The notes beneath the pieces are model-generated. The model was not told the origin of the DNA. It ran no database searches and saw only the letters and a program-made list of their open reading frames with translations. This document shows positions 1 to 8,192 of a stretch of DNA of 40,534 nt, in pieces. The DNA comes from JAGXQV01 sp964527565. Its GTDB lineage: Bacteria; Pseudomonadota; Gammaproteobacteria; Burkholderiales; Sulfuricellaceae. Numbering within the stretch: the stretch's first letter is position 1; each line of letters begins with the position of its first letter. A program made the position numbers and the translations under genes. The stretch is from contig CAZGOY010000031.1 of the NCBI GenBank assembly GCA_964527565.1, positions 1-40,534 of the forward strand, written 5' to 3'.

Positions 1-862
1 TGAAGTCGCCGCGAAGCGCGGCGGCTTCAACAATGGACTTGATCTCGGCAACGATGGCCTTCAGGTTTTCCTGCATGTGCTGCATGGAGTCCAGCAAGAC
101 GCCGACTTCATCCTTCTGGCGGATTTCGATCACGCTGGTGAGATCACCGGCGGCGATACTGTGGGCGACATTGCCCGCCATGCGCAGGGAATTGCCAATG
201 GCGCGGATCAGCAGGAAGCCGAAGAGGGCGGCGAGCAATACGCCAACGGTGATGGCAACTATTGCCAGGGTGCGGGTGCTGGCGTAGTCGGCGCTGGATT
301 TGTCGAATTCCTGTTTGCCGATCTGTACCTGCATGTCGAGCAGCTTTTCCGCCAGATCCTTGGCCGCTCCGAAAGTCGGGCCGGTGACCTTGACCAGGCG
401 GGTATTGCCCTCAGTGAAGTCGCCCTTGAGGAAAAAATCAGCGGTTTCCAGCAAGCCCTTTTGCACGAAGATGGTACGTTTTTCAGCGTATTCGTCAGCC
501 AGCTTTTTCTCTTCCGGGGTGAGATGGGTCGCCATGTAGGCCTTCCAGATTTCGCCGATTTTCTGGATGTTCTCCTTGACCTTGTCGGTGTGCATGGCGA
601 TGGGGTGGTCGTGCAGGGCGCTTTCCGGGATGCGCGGGTCGTGCATCGAGGCCAGATGGATCTGGCGCACGTTTTCCGCCATCAGGTTGTTGATGACCGC
701 CACTTGATTGGAGGGGATCAGGCGGTCTTCATAGACGGTTTTCAGACCGGCGTTGGTCTCGCCCATGCCGCGCAGGCCGAGAAAGCCGATCACCACCAGC
801 AGAACCGAGAGCAGGCCGATCAGAAAAATCAGTTTCGATTTGATGGTCATGTTGTTGAACAT
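1..862 (-). CDS. Methyl-accepting chemotaxis protein, 5' part only (cut by window edge)
   Basis: The gene starts at 862 with ATG (MFNNMTIKSKLIFLIG) behind an AGGAG box and runs off the left edge, so only about 287 codons are visible. Residues 10–30 form a first membrane helix. A periplasmic helical region follows with the motif SMHDPRIPESALHDHPI, which closely matches the 4-helix-bundle region of the chemoreceptor at 27820–30597. A second membrane helix (TLAIVAITVGVLLAALFGFLL) leads into a HAMP domain (AGNIAHSIAAGDLT) and the start of a second HAMP-like unit (SIVEAAALRGDF). The signalling domain lies outside the window. It is an inner-membrane ligand receptor feeding CheA/CheW. It lies 67 bp downstream of the next chemoreceptor on the same strand and is probably co-transcribed with it. 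The ligand cannot be told. Confidence 0.9.
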   Translation of the reverse strand, partial: MFNNMTIKSKLIFLIGLLSVLLVVIGFLGLRGMGETNAGLKTVYEDRLIPSNQVAVINNLMAENVRQIHLASMHDPRIPESALHDHPIAMHTDKVKENIQKIGEIWKAYMATHLTPEEKKLADEYAEKRTIFVQKGLLETADFFLKGDFTEGNTRLVKVTGPTFGAAKDLAEKLLDMQVQIGKQEFDKSSADYASTRTLAIVAITVGVLLAALFGFLLIRAIGNSLRMAGNVAHSIAAGDLTSVIEIRQKDEVGVLLDSMQHMQENLKAIVAEIKSIVEAAALRGDF

Positions 863-929
863 GGGGTTGGCTCCTCTTGGTGAAATTTATTGAAACCGTG
901 ATGCGCGCGACGAGTTTACCCGCGCCCTG

Positions 930-3900
930 TTACCGGCGTATGGCAAGGCCGGTGCCGCTTTCCAGCTTGAAGACGCTGACCGAGGTCGAGAGGTTTTGCG
1001 CCTGCTCTTCCAGCGACTCGGCGGCGGCGGCAGCTTCTTCCACCAGCGCAGCATTCTGCTGGGTGACCTCGTCCATCTGGTCGACAGCCTGTTTGACCTG
1101 TTCGATACCGTGGCTTTGTTCGATGGAGGCGGAAGAGATGTCGGACATGATGTCGGTGACGCGCTTGATGCTGGTGACGATCTCCTCCATGGTCTGCCCG
1201 GCCTCGCCGACCAGACGGGTACCGTTCTCCACCTTGTCCACGGAGTCCCCGATCAGCGTCTTGATCTCCTTGGCAGCGGCTGCGGAACGCTGCGCCAGAT
1301 TGCGCACTTCCGCCGCCACCACCGCGAAGCCGCGGCCCTGTTCCCCGGCGCGCGCGGCTTCCACCGCCGCATTGAGGGCCAGAATGTTGGTCTGGAAAGC
1401 GATGCCGTCGATGACGGAAATGATGTCCACGATCTTGCGCGAGGACTCGTTGATCGAACTCATGGTGTTCACCACCTGCGAGACCACCGCGCCGCCCTTG
1501 CCGGCCACGCCGGAAGCGCCGATAGCCAACTGGTTGGCCTGCTTGGCGTTCTCCGCATTCTGCTTCACGGTGCTGGTCAGCTCTTCCATGCTGGAAGCGG
1601 TTTCTTCCAGGCTGGAGGCTTGCTGCTCGGTGCGTTGCGAAAGGTCCTGGTTGCCGTGGGCGATTTCACGCGATGCGGTGCTGATGTGATCGACGGCTTC
1701 CTTGATTTCTCCCACCAGCTTTTTAAGGCTTTCCACCGTGGCGTTGCAGTCGTCCTTGAGCTTGCCGAAAGTGCCCTGATAGTCGTTGGTAATGGTTTCC
1801 GTGAGGTCGCCCCGTGCCAGCGCCTCCAGCACGCGCAGCACTTCACCCAGCCCGGTTTCGCTGGTTTCCACCAACTGGTTGATGCCGGTCGAGAGCTCGC
1901 GCATGAAACCTTCCTTGTCGGCGAGGTTAAGGCGTTTGGTGAAATCGCCGTGCAGCGCGGCTTGCACGATTTCCTGCACTTCGCCCTGTATTTTCAGTTC
2001 CAGGGTGGCGTCCACCCATTCCACCGCCGTACCGATGCGCTGGCCTTTCTGGTTGTTGACCGGGATGGCGGCGAGGTTGAAGGTGCGCCCGCCGATGCGC
2101 ACCAAGGTTTTATGCAGGCCGGTGAGGTTGGCGAGCACTTCGCGCTGGTGCGCCGGATTCTTGTGATAGCGGTCGAAATTGGAACCCAGCACCTTGTCGG
2201 CGTCGAATTGCGGCATGACGGCGCGGATGGCGTCCTGATTTTCGCTGAACATGCGCTGTACCGCCTTGTTCATGTAGATGATCTTGCCGTCCGGGTCAGC
2301 GATGGTGACGTTGGCGGTGGAATTGTCGAGCGCAGCCCGCACGCGCAGGGATTCTTCCAGTACGCGCTGATTCTCGCGGATGGTATAGACCAGGCTGTCG
2401 CGCATGTTTTTCATCGCCACCAGCAGGCTGACGGTGTCACCCTCACGGGATTGGATTTCAATGTCCAGATTGCCGGCGGCAATTTCACGCGCCACCTGGC
2501 GCGCATAGTTAGGTTCGCCGCCCAGTTCGCGCAACAGCACGCGGATGATCCAGATGCCGAACAACAGAGTGGCCAGCAGGGCCACAGCCGAGAAGATGAT
2601 GTAAGTCCACCACAGGCGCCGCGCTTCACCCTCCAGCCGTGCGGCGAGGGCATGCAGGCCGTCGGAGAGCGCGTTTTCGACTTCCTTCATGGCGTCGATT
2701 TTCAGCGTGATGGTTTTGAACCAGTGGCCCGGATTAACGCCGAAGCCGCCGGTCAGCGCCTTGTCGATGGCGATCTGGCGCAGATGGTCCACTTCCTTGC
2801 TGGCGTCGCTGTTCATCTTCGCCTGATAGGTTGCGATGTCCTGCTCGCCGGCATAGGCGCGGAACAGGTCGAAGTAGGTTTTCTGGTTGGCGACCAGGGC
2901 GACGAAGCGCTGGAAAACCTCCCATTCGAATTTGTCGGCGGCAAAGGCAGCGTTGACCGTGGCGCGCTCGCGCCCGGCCATTTCCTTGCCGTTGAGGAAC
3001 ATCAGGTAGGCGGTGGTGGCGCGCGCCAGTTTTTCGTTGGTGCCGACCTTGGCGGTGGTGGAAATCACCTCCATCCACACGCCGATGAGATCGGTATAGA
3101 AATTGAAGGAATCGCGCGGCGTGAATTTCTGTTCGCTGATGACGGTGCGGGTGTCGCCCAGTTGCTTGAGCTTGTCGCGCGCGCTGGTCAGCGAGGCGCG
3201 GAAGCCTTGATCCAGCTTGCCCTGGTCGAGCGCGGCGATCAGCGTGTTGAGTTCGGCGATGCGTTTGTCGGTATCGGCGCGCTGAACGGGTAGCTCGGCG
3301 GCGAATTTTTCGCCTTTCGAGGACAGGTAGCCGGCGGACATGCCGCGTTCCTTCTGCGCTTCGTGGATCACCGCGCTGGATTTTACCGCCAGTGCGGTGA
3401 GCGTTTGCAAGGCGGTGATTTCAGCCAGATTGCGGCCTTTGTCCAGCACGTTGCTGACCGAGAAATACAGCAGGCCCAGAATCGGGAAAGCCAGCAGCAT
3501 AAGCAGGCGGAAACGCATCGGCACGGCGGAAAGCAGGGATTTATCGCCTTCGTGCAGGTCGATTTTCTTTCCCAGGTTCATTGATTGGTAAAGCCTTTCA
3601 GCGCGCTTGACCTCGTCAGGGGTGGCGCGGCGGCGCACCGAGGTGTAACCGGTGATTTCACCGCCCTCGTGGATCGGCGTGACGTGCGCGTGTACCCAGT
3701 AGTGGTCGCCGTTCTTGCAGCGGTTCTTGACGATGCCCTCCCAGCCGTAGCCGCTCTTCACCGTGGCCCACAAATCCTCAAAGGCGGCTGTCGGCATGTC
3801 CGGGTGGCGCATGATGTTGTGCGGCTGGCCAATCAATTCTTCTTCGCTGAAGCCGCTGATCTGGATCAGGTCTTCGTTGGCAAAGGTGATCTGGCCTTTC

Positions 3901-3977
3901 AGGTTGGTCTTGGAGACGATGGAGATGTTCTCGCCGACCTCGACTTCCTTTTGCGTGACGGGCTGGTTATTGCGCAT
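930..3977 (-). CDS. Chemoreceptor with PAS, NIT, HAMP, PAS and MCP signalling domains
   Basis: This 1015-aa receptor is preceded by GGAGA. The N-terminal PAS domain (about 10–115) is Aer-like, with GQPHNIMRHPDMP and KNGDHYWVHAHVTPI, and lies in the cytoplasm. A membrane helix near 155–175 is followed by a region to about 430 that looks like a NIT (nitrate- and nitrite-sensing) domain: SSAVIHEAQKERGMSAGYLS. A second membrane helix (WTYIIFSAVALLATLLFGIW) and HAMP follow. A second PAS (about 550–660, TIADPDGKIIYMNKAVQRMF), another HAMP-like unit and the MCP domain complete it; the hairpin tip is IEAARAGEQGRGFAVVAAEV. There is no C-terminal NWETF-type pentapeptide for CheR/CheB docking. The architecture suggests joint sensing of an internal redox or energy cue and an external nitrogen oxyanion. 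It lies just downstream of cheA (31-bp gap), so it is probably co-expressed. The NIT call is by motif and layout only. Confidence 0.93.
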   Translation of the reverse strand: MRNNQPVTQKEVEVGENISIVSKTNLKGQITFANEDLIQISGFSEEELIGQPHNIMRHPDMPTAAFEDLWATVKSGYGWEGIVKNRCKNGDHYWVHAHVTPIHEGGEITGYTSVRRRATPDEVKRAERLYQSMNLGKKIDLHEGDKSLLSAVPMRFRLLMLLAFPILGLLYFSVSNVLDKGRNLAEITALQTLTALAVKSSAVIHEAQKERGMSAGYLSSKGEKFAAELPVQRADTDKRIAELNTLIAALDQGKLDQGFRASLTSARDKLKQLGDTRTVISEQKFTPRDSFNFYTDLIGVWMEVISTTAKVGTNEKLARATTAYLMFLNGKEMAGRERATVNAAFAADKFEWEVFQRFVALVANQKTYFDLFRAYAGEQDIATYQAKMNSDASKEVDHLRQIAIDKALTGGFGVNPGHWFKTITLKIDAMKEVENALSDGLHALAARLEGEARRLWWTYIIFSAVALLATLLFGIWIIRVLLRELGGEPNYARQVAREIAAGNLDIEIQSREGDTVSLLVAMKNMRDSLVYTIRENQRVLEESLRVRAALDNSTANVTIADPDGKIIYMNKAVQRMFSENQDAIRAVMPQFDADKVLGSNFDRYHKNPAHQREVLANLTGLHKTLVRIGGRTFNLAAIPVNNQKGQRIGTAVEWVDATLELKIQGEVQEIVQAALHGDFTKRLNLADKEGFMRELSTGINQLVETSETGLGEVLRVLEALARGDLTETITNDYQGTFGKLKDDCNATVESLKKLVGEIKEAVDHISTASREIAHGNQDLSQRTEQQASSLEETASSMEELTSTVKQNAENAKQANQLAIGASGVAGKGGAVVSQVVNTMSSINESSRKIVDIISVIDGIAFQTNILALNAAVEAARAGEQGRGFAVVAAEVRNLAQRSAAAAKEIKTLIGDSVDKVENGTRLVGEAGQTMEEIVTSIKRVTDIMSDISSASIEQSHGIEQVKQAVDQMDEVTQQNAALVEEAAAAAESLEEQAQNLSTSVSVFKLESGTGLAIRR

Positions 3978-4008
3978 GTTGTTGTCTCCGAATAAAAATT
4001 ATTGTCCG

Positions 4009-6186
4009 TTAGCTCTGGCTCATCCTGACCAGCGTGCCGACATCCAGAATCAGGGCAACGCGGCCATCGCCCATGATGGTTGCGCCCGAGACGCCGGAGA
4101 CCTTGCGATAATTGGTTTCCAGACTCTTGATGACCACCTGGTGCTGGCCGACCAGTTCGTCGACGAACATCGCCGCTTTCTTGCCTTCGGCTTCCAGCAG
4201 CACGACGATGCCCTTGCTGGGGTCGGTGATGTTCGGCGTCATGCCGAAAATCTCATAAAGGGCGATCAGCGGGATGTATTCGCCGCGCACGTGCACCACG
4301 CGCCCGGTGCCGGAGACGGTCTTGATGTCACGTTCGGCGGGTTGCAGCGATTCGGCGATGTAAGTCAGCGGCACGATGAAGATTTCGTCGCCCACCGCGA
4401 TCGACATGCCGTCGAGAATCGCCAGGGTGAGCGGCAGGCGGATGATGATGCGCGTGCCGTGGCCCAGCGAAGAGTCGATTTCCACGTGTCCGCCCATTTC
4501 GGCGATGTTGCGCTTGACCACGTCCATGCCGACGCCGCGCCCGGAAACGTCGGTGACCACTTCGGCGGTGGAAAAGCCGGGCGCGAAAATCAGGCTGAAA
4601 ACGTCGCTGTCGGACATGCCGTCGCTGACGGAAAGGCCTCTCTCGCGCGCCTTGGCGAGAAGCTTGTCGCGGTTCAGTCCGGCGCCGTCGTCGATCACTT
4701 CGATCATGATGTTGCCGCCCTGGTGCGAGGCGCGCAGGGTGATGGTGCCCTTTTCCGGCTTGCCGGCGGCGGCGCGCTTGTCGGGCATTTCAACGCCGTG
4801 GTCGAGGCTGTTGCGCACCAGGTGGGTGAGCGGGTCGGCGAGCTTTTCGATCAGCCCCTTGTCCAGTTCGGTGCCTTCGCCGACGGTGACCAGTTCCACT
4901 TTCTTGCCGAGCTTGCCGGCCAGGTCGCGCACCACGCGCGGGAAACGGCTGAAGACAAAGCCGATGGGCATCATGCGGATCGACATCACGCTTTCCTGCA
5001 GGTCGCGGGTGTTGCGCTCCAGGGTGGCCATGCCGTTGAGCAGGCTTTCGTACAGTACCGGATCGACCTTGGAGGCGGTCTGCGCCAGCATCGCCTGGGT
5101 AATCACCAGTTCGCCGACCAGGTTGATGAGCTGATCGACTTTTTCGACGTTGACGCGAATTGAGGCATCGCCCTGTACCCCCGGCTTTTCGGCGGGTTTG
5201 GCCATGTCGGCCGTGCGGCGGTTGGGGTGGGCCTGCGGAGTGGGATGTTCGATCACCTCCTGCACGGAAACAATAGGTTGGGGTGGGGGTGTATCCGCTT
5301 CGCTGGCGGGCGGCGGGGTAATTTCCTGGAAGAAGCCGTAGCCCTGTTCCTGTTCGGTTTGCTCCTGGTTCTTCGGCAAATCCGTGAAGAAGCCGTAGCC
5401 TTGGGCGTCTTCTTCACTTGTCTGGGGCTGGCTGGGGGGCGGCAGGTCCTCGAAGAAACCGTAGCCGGGGTCTTCCGCCGCAGGCTCTTCGACACTGATG
5501 CGAAGCTGATCCGGTTCGGCGAAGAAGTCGAAAATGTCCTGAATCGCGGCTTGTCCGGCATCGGTGGTGAGCGTCATTTTCCAGCATTGAGGGCAGTCGG
5601 CCGTGGCGGCGCATTCATTGACCTCGAAGCTGCCCATGGCGCGCAGGTCCTCGAACAGGCCGTCGAGCTTGATCCCCTGCTCCAGGGCAGTGGGGGAGGG
5701 CGTGAACTGAATGCGGAAGGTCTGTATGGCGGCGGGGGGGGGCGCCGCTTGCGCTGCCGGTGCGGGAGCCGGCGCGGCAGTGGGGGCCGGTGGGCTTTCG
5801 TCCTTGGTAAGCTGCCCCAGCTTTTCGCACACGTCCTTCGCGGCCTGCTCGTCGACTTCCTCGCCGTTCTGGTGCCCGGCCAGTTGTGCGCCCAGCACGT
5901 CGCGCGCCTCCAGAAAGGCGTCGATCATTTCCGGGCGGATCGCCAGTTCGCCCTTGCGGATGCGGTCGAGCAGGGTCTCCAAAATGTGCGTTACGCCGGT
6001 CATGTCGGTGAAGCCGAAGGTGCCGCTGCCGCCCTTGATCGAGTGTGCCGCGCGGAAAATGGCGTTGAGGTCGTCGGAGTTGGGGTTGTCCACGTCAATA
6101 TCGAGGAGCAGCCGCTCCATCTCATTCAGATGTTCCGCCGTTTCTTCGAAGAACACCTGGTAAAACTGGCTCATGTCGATGGTCAT
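4009..6186 (-). CDS. cheA: Chemotaxis histidine kinase CheA (first copy)
   Basis: This 725-aa kinase autophosphorylates under receptor control and passes phosphate to CheY and CheB. The start has AAGGA nine bases upstream. The HPt domain (1–105) carries the phospho-acceptor H48 in FRAAHSIKGG. A CheY-binding-like region (about 155–235) follows. The linker near 235–290 is Pro/Glu-rich and contains three copies of a YGFF-centred motif. After that come the dimerisation helices (DQLINLVGELVITQAML), the ATPase domain (HLVRNSLDHGVE, DDGAGL, GRGVGMDVV) and the CheW-like C-terminus. All kinase boxes appear intact. The gene lies between the PAS/NIT receptor and cheY; no cheW adjoins it in this block. 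It differs clearly from the second CheA at 30647–32887, so this is not a recent duplication. Confidence 0.96.
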   Translation of the reverse strand: MTIDMSQFYQVFFEETAEHLNEMERLLLDIDVDNPNSDDLNAIFRAAHSIKGGSGTFGFTDMTGVTHILETLLDRIRKGELAIRPEMIDAFLEARDVLGAQLAGHQNGEEVDEQAAKDVCEKLGQLTKDESPPAPTAAPAPAPAAQAAPPPAAIQTFRIQFTPSPTALEQGIKLDGLFEDLRAMGSFEVNECAATADCPQCWKMTLTTDAGQAAIQDIFDFFAEPDQLRISVEEPAAEDPGYGFFEDLPPPSQPQTSEEDAQGYGFFTDLPKNQEQTEQEQGYGFFQEITPPPASEADTPPPQPIVSVQEVIEHPTPQAHPNRRTADMAKPAEKPGVQGDASIRVNVEKVDQLINLVGELVITQAMLAQTASKVDPVLYESLLNGMATLERNTRDLQESVMSIRMMPIGFVFSRFPRVVRDLAGKLGKKVELVTVGEGTELDKGLIEKLADPLTHLVRNSLDHGVEMPDKRAAAGKPEKGTITLRASHQGGNIMIEVIDDGAGLNRDKLLAKARERGLSVSDGMSDSDVFSLIFAPGFSTAEVVTDVSGRGVGMDVVKRNIAEMGGHVEIDSSLGHGTRIIIRLPLTLAILDGMSIAVGDEIFIVPLTYIAESLQPAERDIKTVSGTGRVVHVRGEYIPLIALYEIFGMTPNITDPSKGIVVLLEAEGKKAAMFVDELVGQHQVVIKSLETNYRKVSGVSGATIMGDGRVALILDVGTLVRMSQS
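5325..5470 (-). repeat. Three YGFF-type short peptide repeats in the CheA linker
   Basis: Inside cheA the coding strand encodes DPGYGFFEDLPPP, AQGYGFFTDLPKN and EQGYGFFQEITPPP, spaced about 20–23 residues apart in an acidic, proline-rich linker between the CheY-binding region and the dimerisation domain. The aromatic core YGFF is invariant while the flanks vary, as expected for a short linear binding motif in a disordered tether. Confidence 0.85.
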
Positions 6187-6281
6187 GGTTTTTTCCTTGC
6201 GAGACTTGAGGCTGGGCGCGAAGATGCACCGTACCCGGATGGAGCAGCTGCGGTGCTTCGTCCGGGTATTGTTAGCGCGGA

Positions 6282-6410
6282 TATTTCATAAAAACCACCA
6301 AACCCCGTAGGAGCGGGCTTGCCCGCGAGTTCTTGGGTTCGGCAGAGAAAAGTCAAAATCTCGCGGCCAAGGCCGCTCCTACAGGGGTTGTCAAAATTCA
6401 TGAAATCTTC
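6282..6410. repeat. Long inverted repeat (REP/BIME-like), copy 1, between cheY and cheA
   Basis: Two 23-bp arms, 6307–6329 (GTAGGAGCGGGCTTGCCCGC plus GAG) and 6360–6382, are near inverted copies separated by 30 bp. Each arm itself contains a small palindrome (GCGGGCTTGCCCGC or GCGGCCAAGGCCGC). Outer flanks (ATTTCAT ... ATGAAAT) are also inverted. Transcribed on the minus strand it would fold into a large hairpin in the cheY–cheA intergenic RNA. Three more copies of the same design lie in the window. It occupies most of the 242-bp gap, and no other feature was seen in that gap. Confidence 0.88.
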
Positions 6411-6428
6411 GGGTTAACCGCCTTGTTG

Positions 6429-6794
6429 TTACCCGATTACCTTCTTTACCACTTCCAGCAGCTTTTGCGGGTCGAAGGGTTTGACCAGCCAGCCGGTGGC
6501 GCCGGCGGCCTTGCCCTGGGTTTTCATGGCTTCGCCCGACTCGGTGGTGAGCATCAGGATCGGCACCATTTTGTACTGCGGCATGGCGCGCAGGTTCTTG
6601 ATCATGGTGATGCCGTCCATATTGGGCATGTTCTGGTCGGTCAGCACCAGATTATAGGATTTCATCTTGGCCTTGTTCAGCCCGTCTTGGCCGTCGACCG
6701 CCTCGGTGACCTCGTAGCCGCCGCCCTTGAGGGTGAAAGCAACCATCTGCCGGATCGAGGCGGAGTCGTCAACTGCCAGTATTGATTTCGCCAT
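6429..6794 (-). CDS. cheY: Chemotaxis response regulator CheY
   Basis: This 121-aa single receiver domain has the acidic pocket D9–D10 (VDDSAS), the phospho-acceptor D53 in LVLTDQNMPNMDG, the switch Thr in PILMLTTES and the Lys of GWLVKPFD. Phosphorylated by CheA, it binds the flagellar motor switch. A strong AGGAGG box lies 11 bases before the ATG. It sits 27 bp downstream of the short chemoreceptor at 6822–8141 and upstream of cheA, all in one direction. It has no output domain, so a motor-binding or phosphate-sink role is expected. Confidence 0.95.
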   Translation of the reverse strand: MAKSILAVDDSASIRQMVAFTLKGGGYEVTEAVDGQDGLNKAKMKSYNLVLTDQNMPNMDGITMIKNLRAMPQYKMVPILMLTTESGEAMKTQGKAAGATGWLVKPFDPQKLLEVVKKVIG

Positions 6795-6821
6795 GGTTTT
6801 GTAGCCTCCTGATAATTTGCG

Positions 6822-8141
6822 TTAAAACAGTTCGATGTCGCCGGAATCCATCTGCTGCTGGGAAACCGGGTTGTGCTTGGCCTGGCGGATCAATTCGTCC
6901 GCCTGGTCGATGGCCTGGTGGAAGTGTTGCAGGCGCGCCATACATTCGTGGCGGGCGTCCATATTCTTGCCGTTCACTTCGTGGACGGGGATGGCGGCGA
7001 TGCTGTTGATCATGCCGAACAGGTTGCCGATACGGTTGTTGATGTGGCTCGCCAGTTGCGTGGCCATGTCCTGGAATTGTAGCGAGGTGACGGCGACGCG
7101 CACGTCCTCTTCGACCTCGCCGGCGATGCCGGACATTTCATCGACGATGCTGACCATGCGGTCGTTGATGTTCTTGATTTCGCCCATGGTGTCATGCACG
7201 CGATTTTGCGATTGCAGGGCAAAATTCATGTCGCGCGAGGCCATGGCGTTGATGGCGATTTCCGCGCTTTGCACCGCGCCATGCACCTCGGTCATGTGAC
7301 TGCGGATCTGGCTGCTGAACAGGTCGGAACGCTTCGACAGGCCGCGCACTTCGTCGGCCACCACGGCAAAGCCGCGCCCCGACTCGCCGGCGCGTGCCGC
7401 CTCGATGGCGGCGTTGAGGGCGAGCAGGTTGGTTTGCTTGGAAATGGCTTCCATTTCGCCGAGGATGCTGAGAATCTGTTCGACTTCCGAAACGATGTTG
7501 TCCATCATTTCCACCAGCCCCATGCCGACCTTGCTGGTTTCCACCGTGGTGTCGACGAACAGGGACAGCGTTTCGGAAGTTTCCTTGACGAATTGTTCGA
7601 AGCCCATTTCCTGGGCGCTTTTCCCTTCCTGCGAATGGTCGGCCAGCGATAGGGCCAACTGCTGTTGCTTGCGGCTGTTGTCGTCCATGTTGGTGAAGCT
7701 GCTGATGAGCTTGCCGATGGCGTCCGCCAGCAGGCTTTGCAGTTGCTTGACCTCATCGTCGATGACCTTGGCCTGCTCGCCGAATTCGGCCGCCATCTGG
7801 GTGAACAGGGCATGGGTCTGCTCGGTGAGCTGGCGGATGTCGTTATCGACGGCTTTCCATTGCTCTTTTTCGCAGCACTCCATCTTGCGCAGGGTCACGT
7901 AGAACAGCACCGTCCAGCCGAAATACACCGCGCCGAACAGGATGAAATGGATGGCGTGGGCGGCGGTCAGCAATTCGTTGAGCTTGCCCAAATACCACTC
8001 GATGGAGATGCCGATAATCCCCATGACGCCGCCGACCAGCATGGCCATGAAGAAGTAGTAGTTGGCGGAGCGCTTGAGCGGGCAGGCGCGCCGCGCTGTG
8101 GGCTTTGTGGCGGGAGGATCGTTGTTCGAGGTGTTGTCCAT
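6822..8141 (-). CDS. Short membrane chemoreceptor with CheZ-like DxxxQ motif
   Basis: This 439-aa protein has two membrane helices near the N-terminus (FFMAMLVGGVMGIIGISI and HFILFGAVYFGWTVLFYV) with only a short loop between them, so there is no periplasmic ligand domain. A long helical MCP signalling domain follows, with the hairpin tip AIEAARAGESGRGFAVVADE at about 245–265. Past the MCP helix lies TSLQFQDMATQLASH, with D358 and Q362 in the DxxxQ spacing of the CheZ phosphatase site (FQDLTGQ in enteric CheZ). The protein ends GDIELF after a glutamine-rich stretch, somewhat like the CheY-binding tail of CheZ. It lies directly upstream of cheY. The receptor call is firm; phosphatase activity is only an inference. 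The start has no strong ribosome site. Confidence 0.88.
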   Translation of the reverse strand: MDNTSNNDPPATKPTARRACPLKRSANYYFFMAMLVGGVMGIIGISIEWYLGKLNELLTAAHAIHFILFGAVYFGWTVLFYVTLRKMECCEKEQWKAVDNDIRQLTEQTHALFTQMAAEFGEQAKVIDDEVKQLQSLLADAIGKLISSFTNMDDNSRKQQQLALSLADHSQEGKSAQEMGFEQFVKETSETLSLFVDTTVETSKVGMGLVEMMDNIVSEVEQILSILGEMEAISKQTNLLALNAAIEAARAGESGRGFAVVADEVRGLSKRSDLFSSQIRSHMTEVHGAVQSAEIAINAMASRDMNFALQSQNRVHDTMGEIKNINDRMVSIVDEMSGIAGEVEEDVRVAVTSLQFQDMATQLASHINNRIGNLFGMINSIAAIPVHEVNGKNMDARHECMARLQHFHQAIDQADELIRQAKHNPVSQQQMDSGDIELF

Positions 8142-8175
8142 TCAGTTCTGTGCTGCCGAAATTTTCAATTCGGTA

Positions 8176-8192
8176 AATACTAGCATAGTATT
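8176..8192. promoter_or_regulatory. Perfect 7-bp inverted repeat in the divergent promoter region
   Basis: AATACTA-GCA-TAGTATT ends immediately before the ATG at 8193 and lies in the 51-bp gap between the divergent chemoreceptor (start 8141) and histidine kinase. It is AT-rich in a GC-rich setting and includes a TAGTAT match to a sigma-70 −10 box. It may be an operator or a −10 element. If it is a −10 box, translation of the kinase must start at the later ATG, 8223. Confidence 0.5.

Noticed and set aside
996..5163. Very long plus-strand open frames (996–3293 and 3763–5163)
   Set aside because: They lie antisense to the chemoreceptor and cheA. Their translations are rich in His, Gly, Val and Arg with no domain, as expected for a shadow of GC-rich coding DNA.
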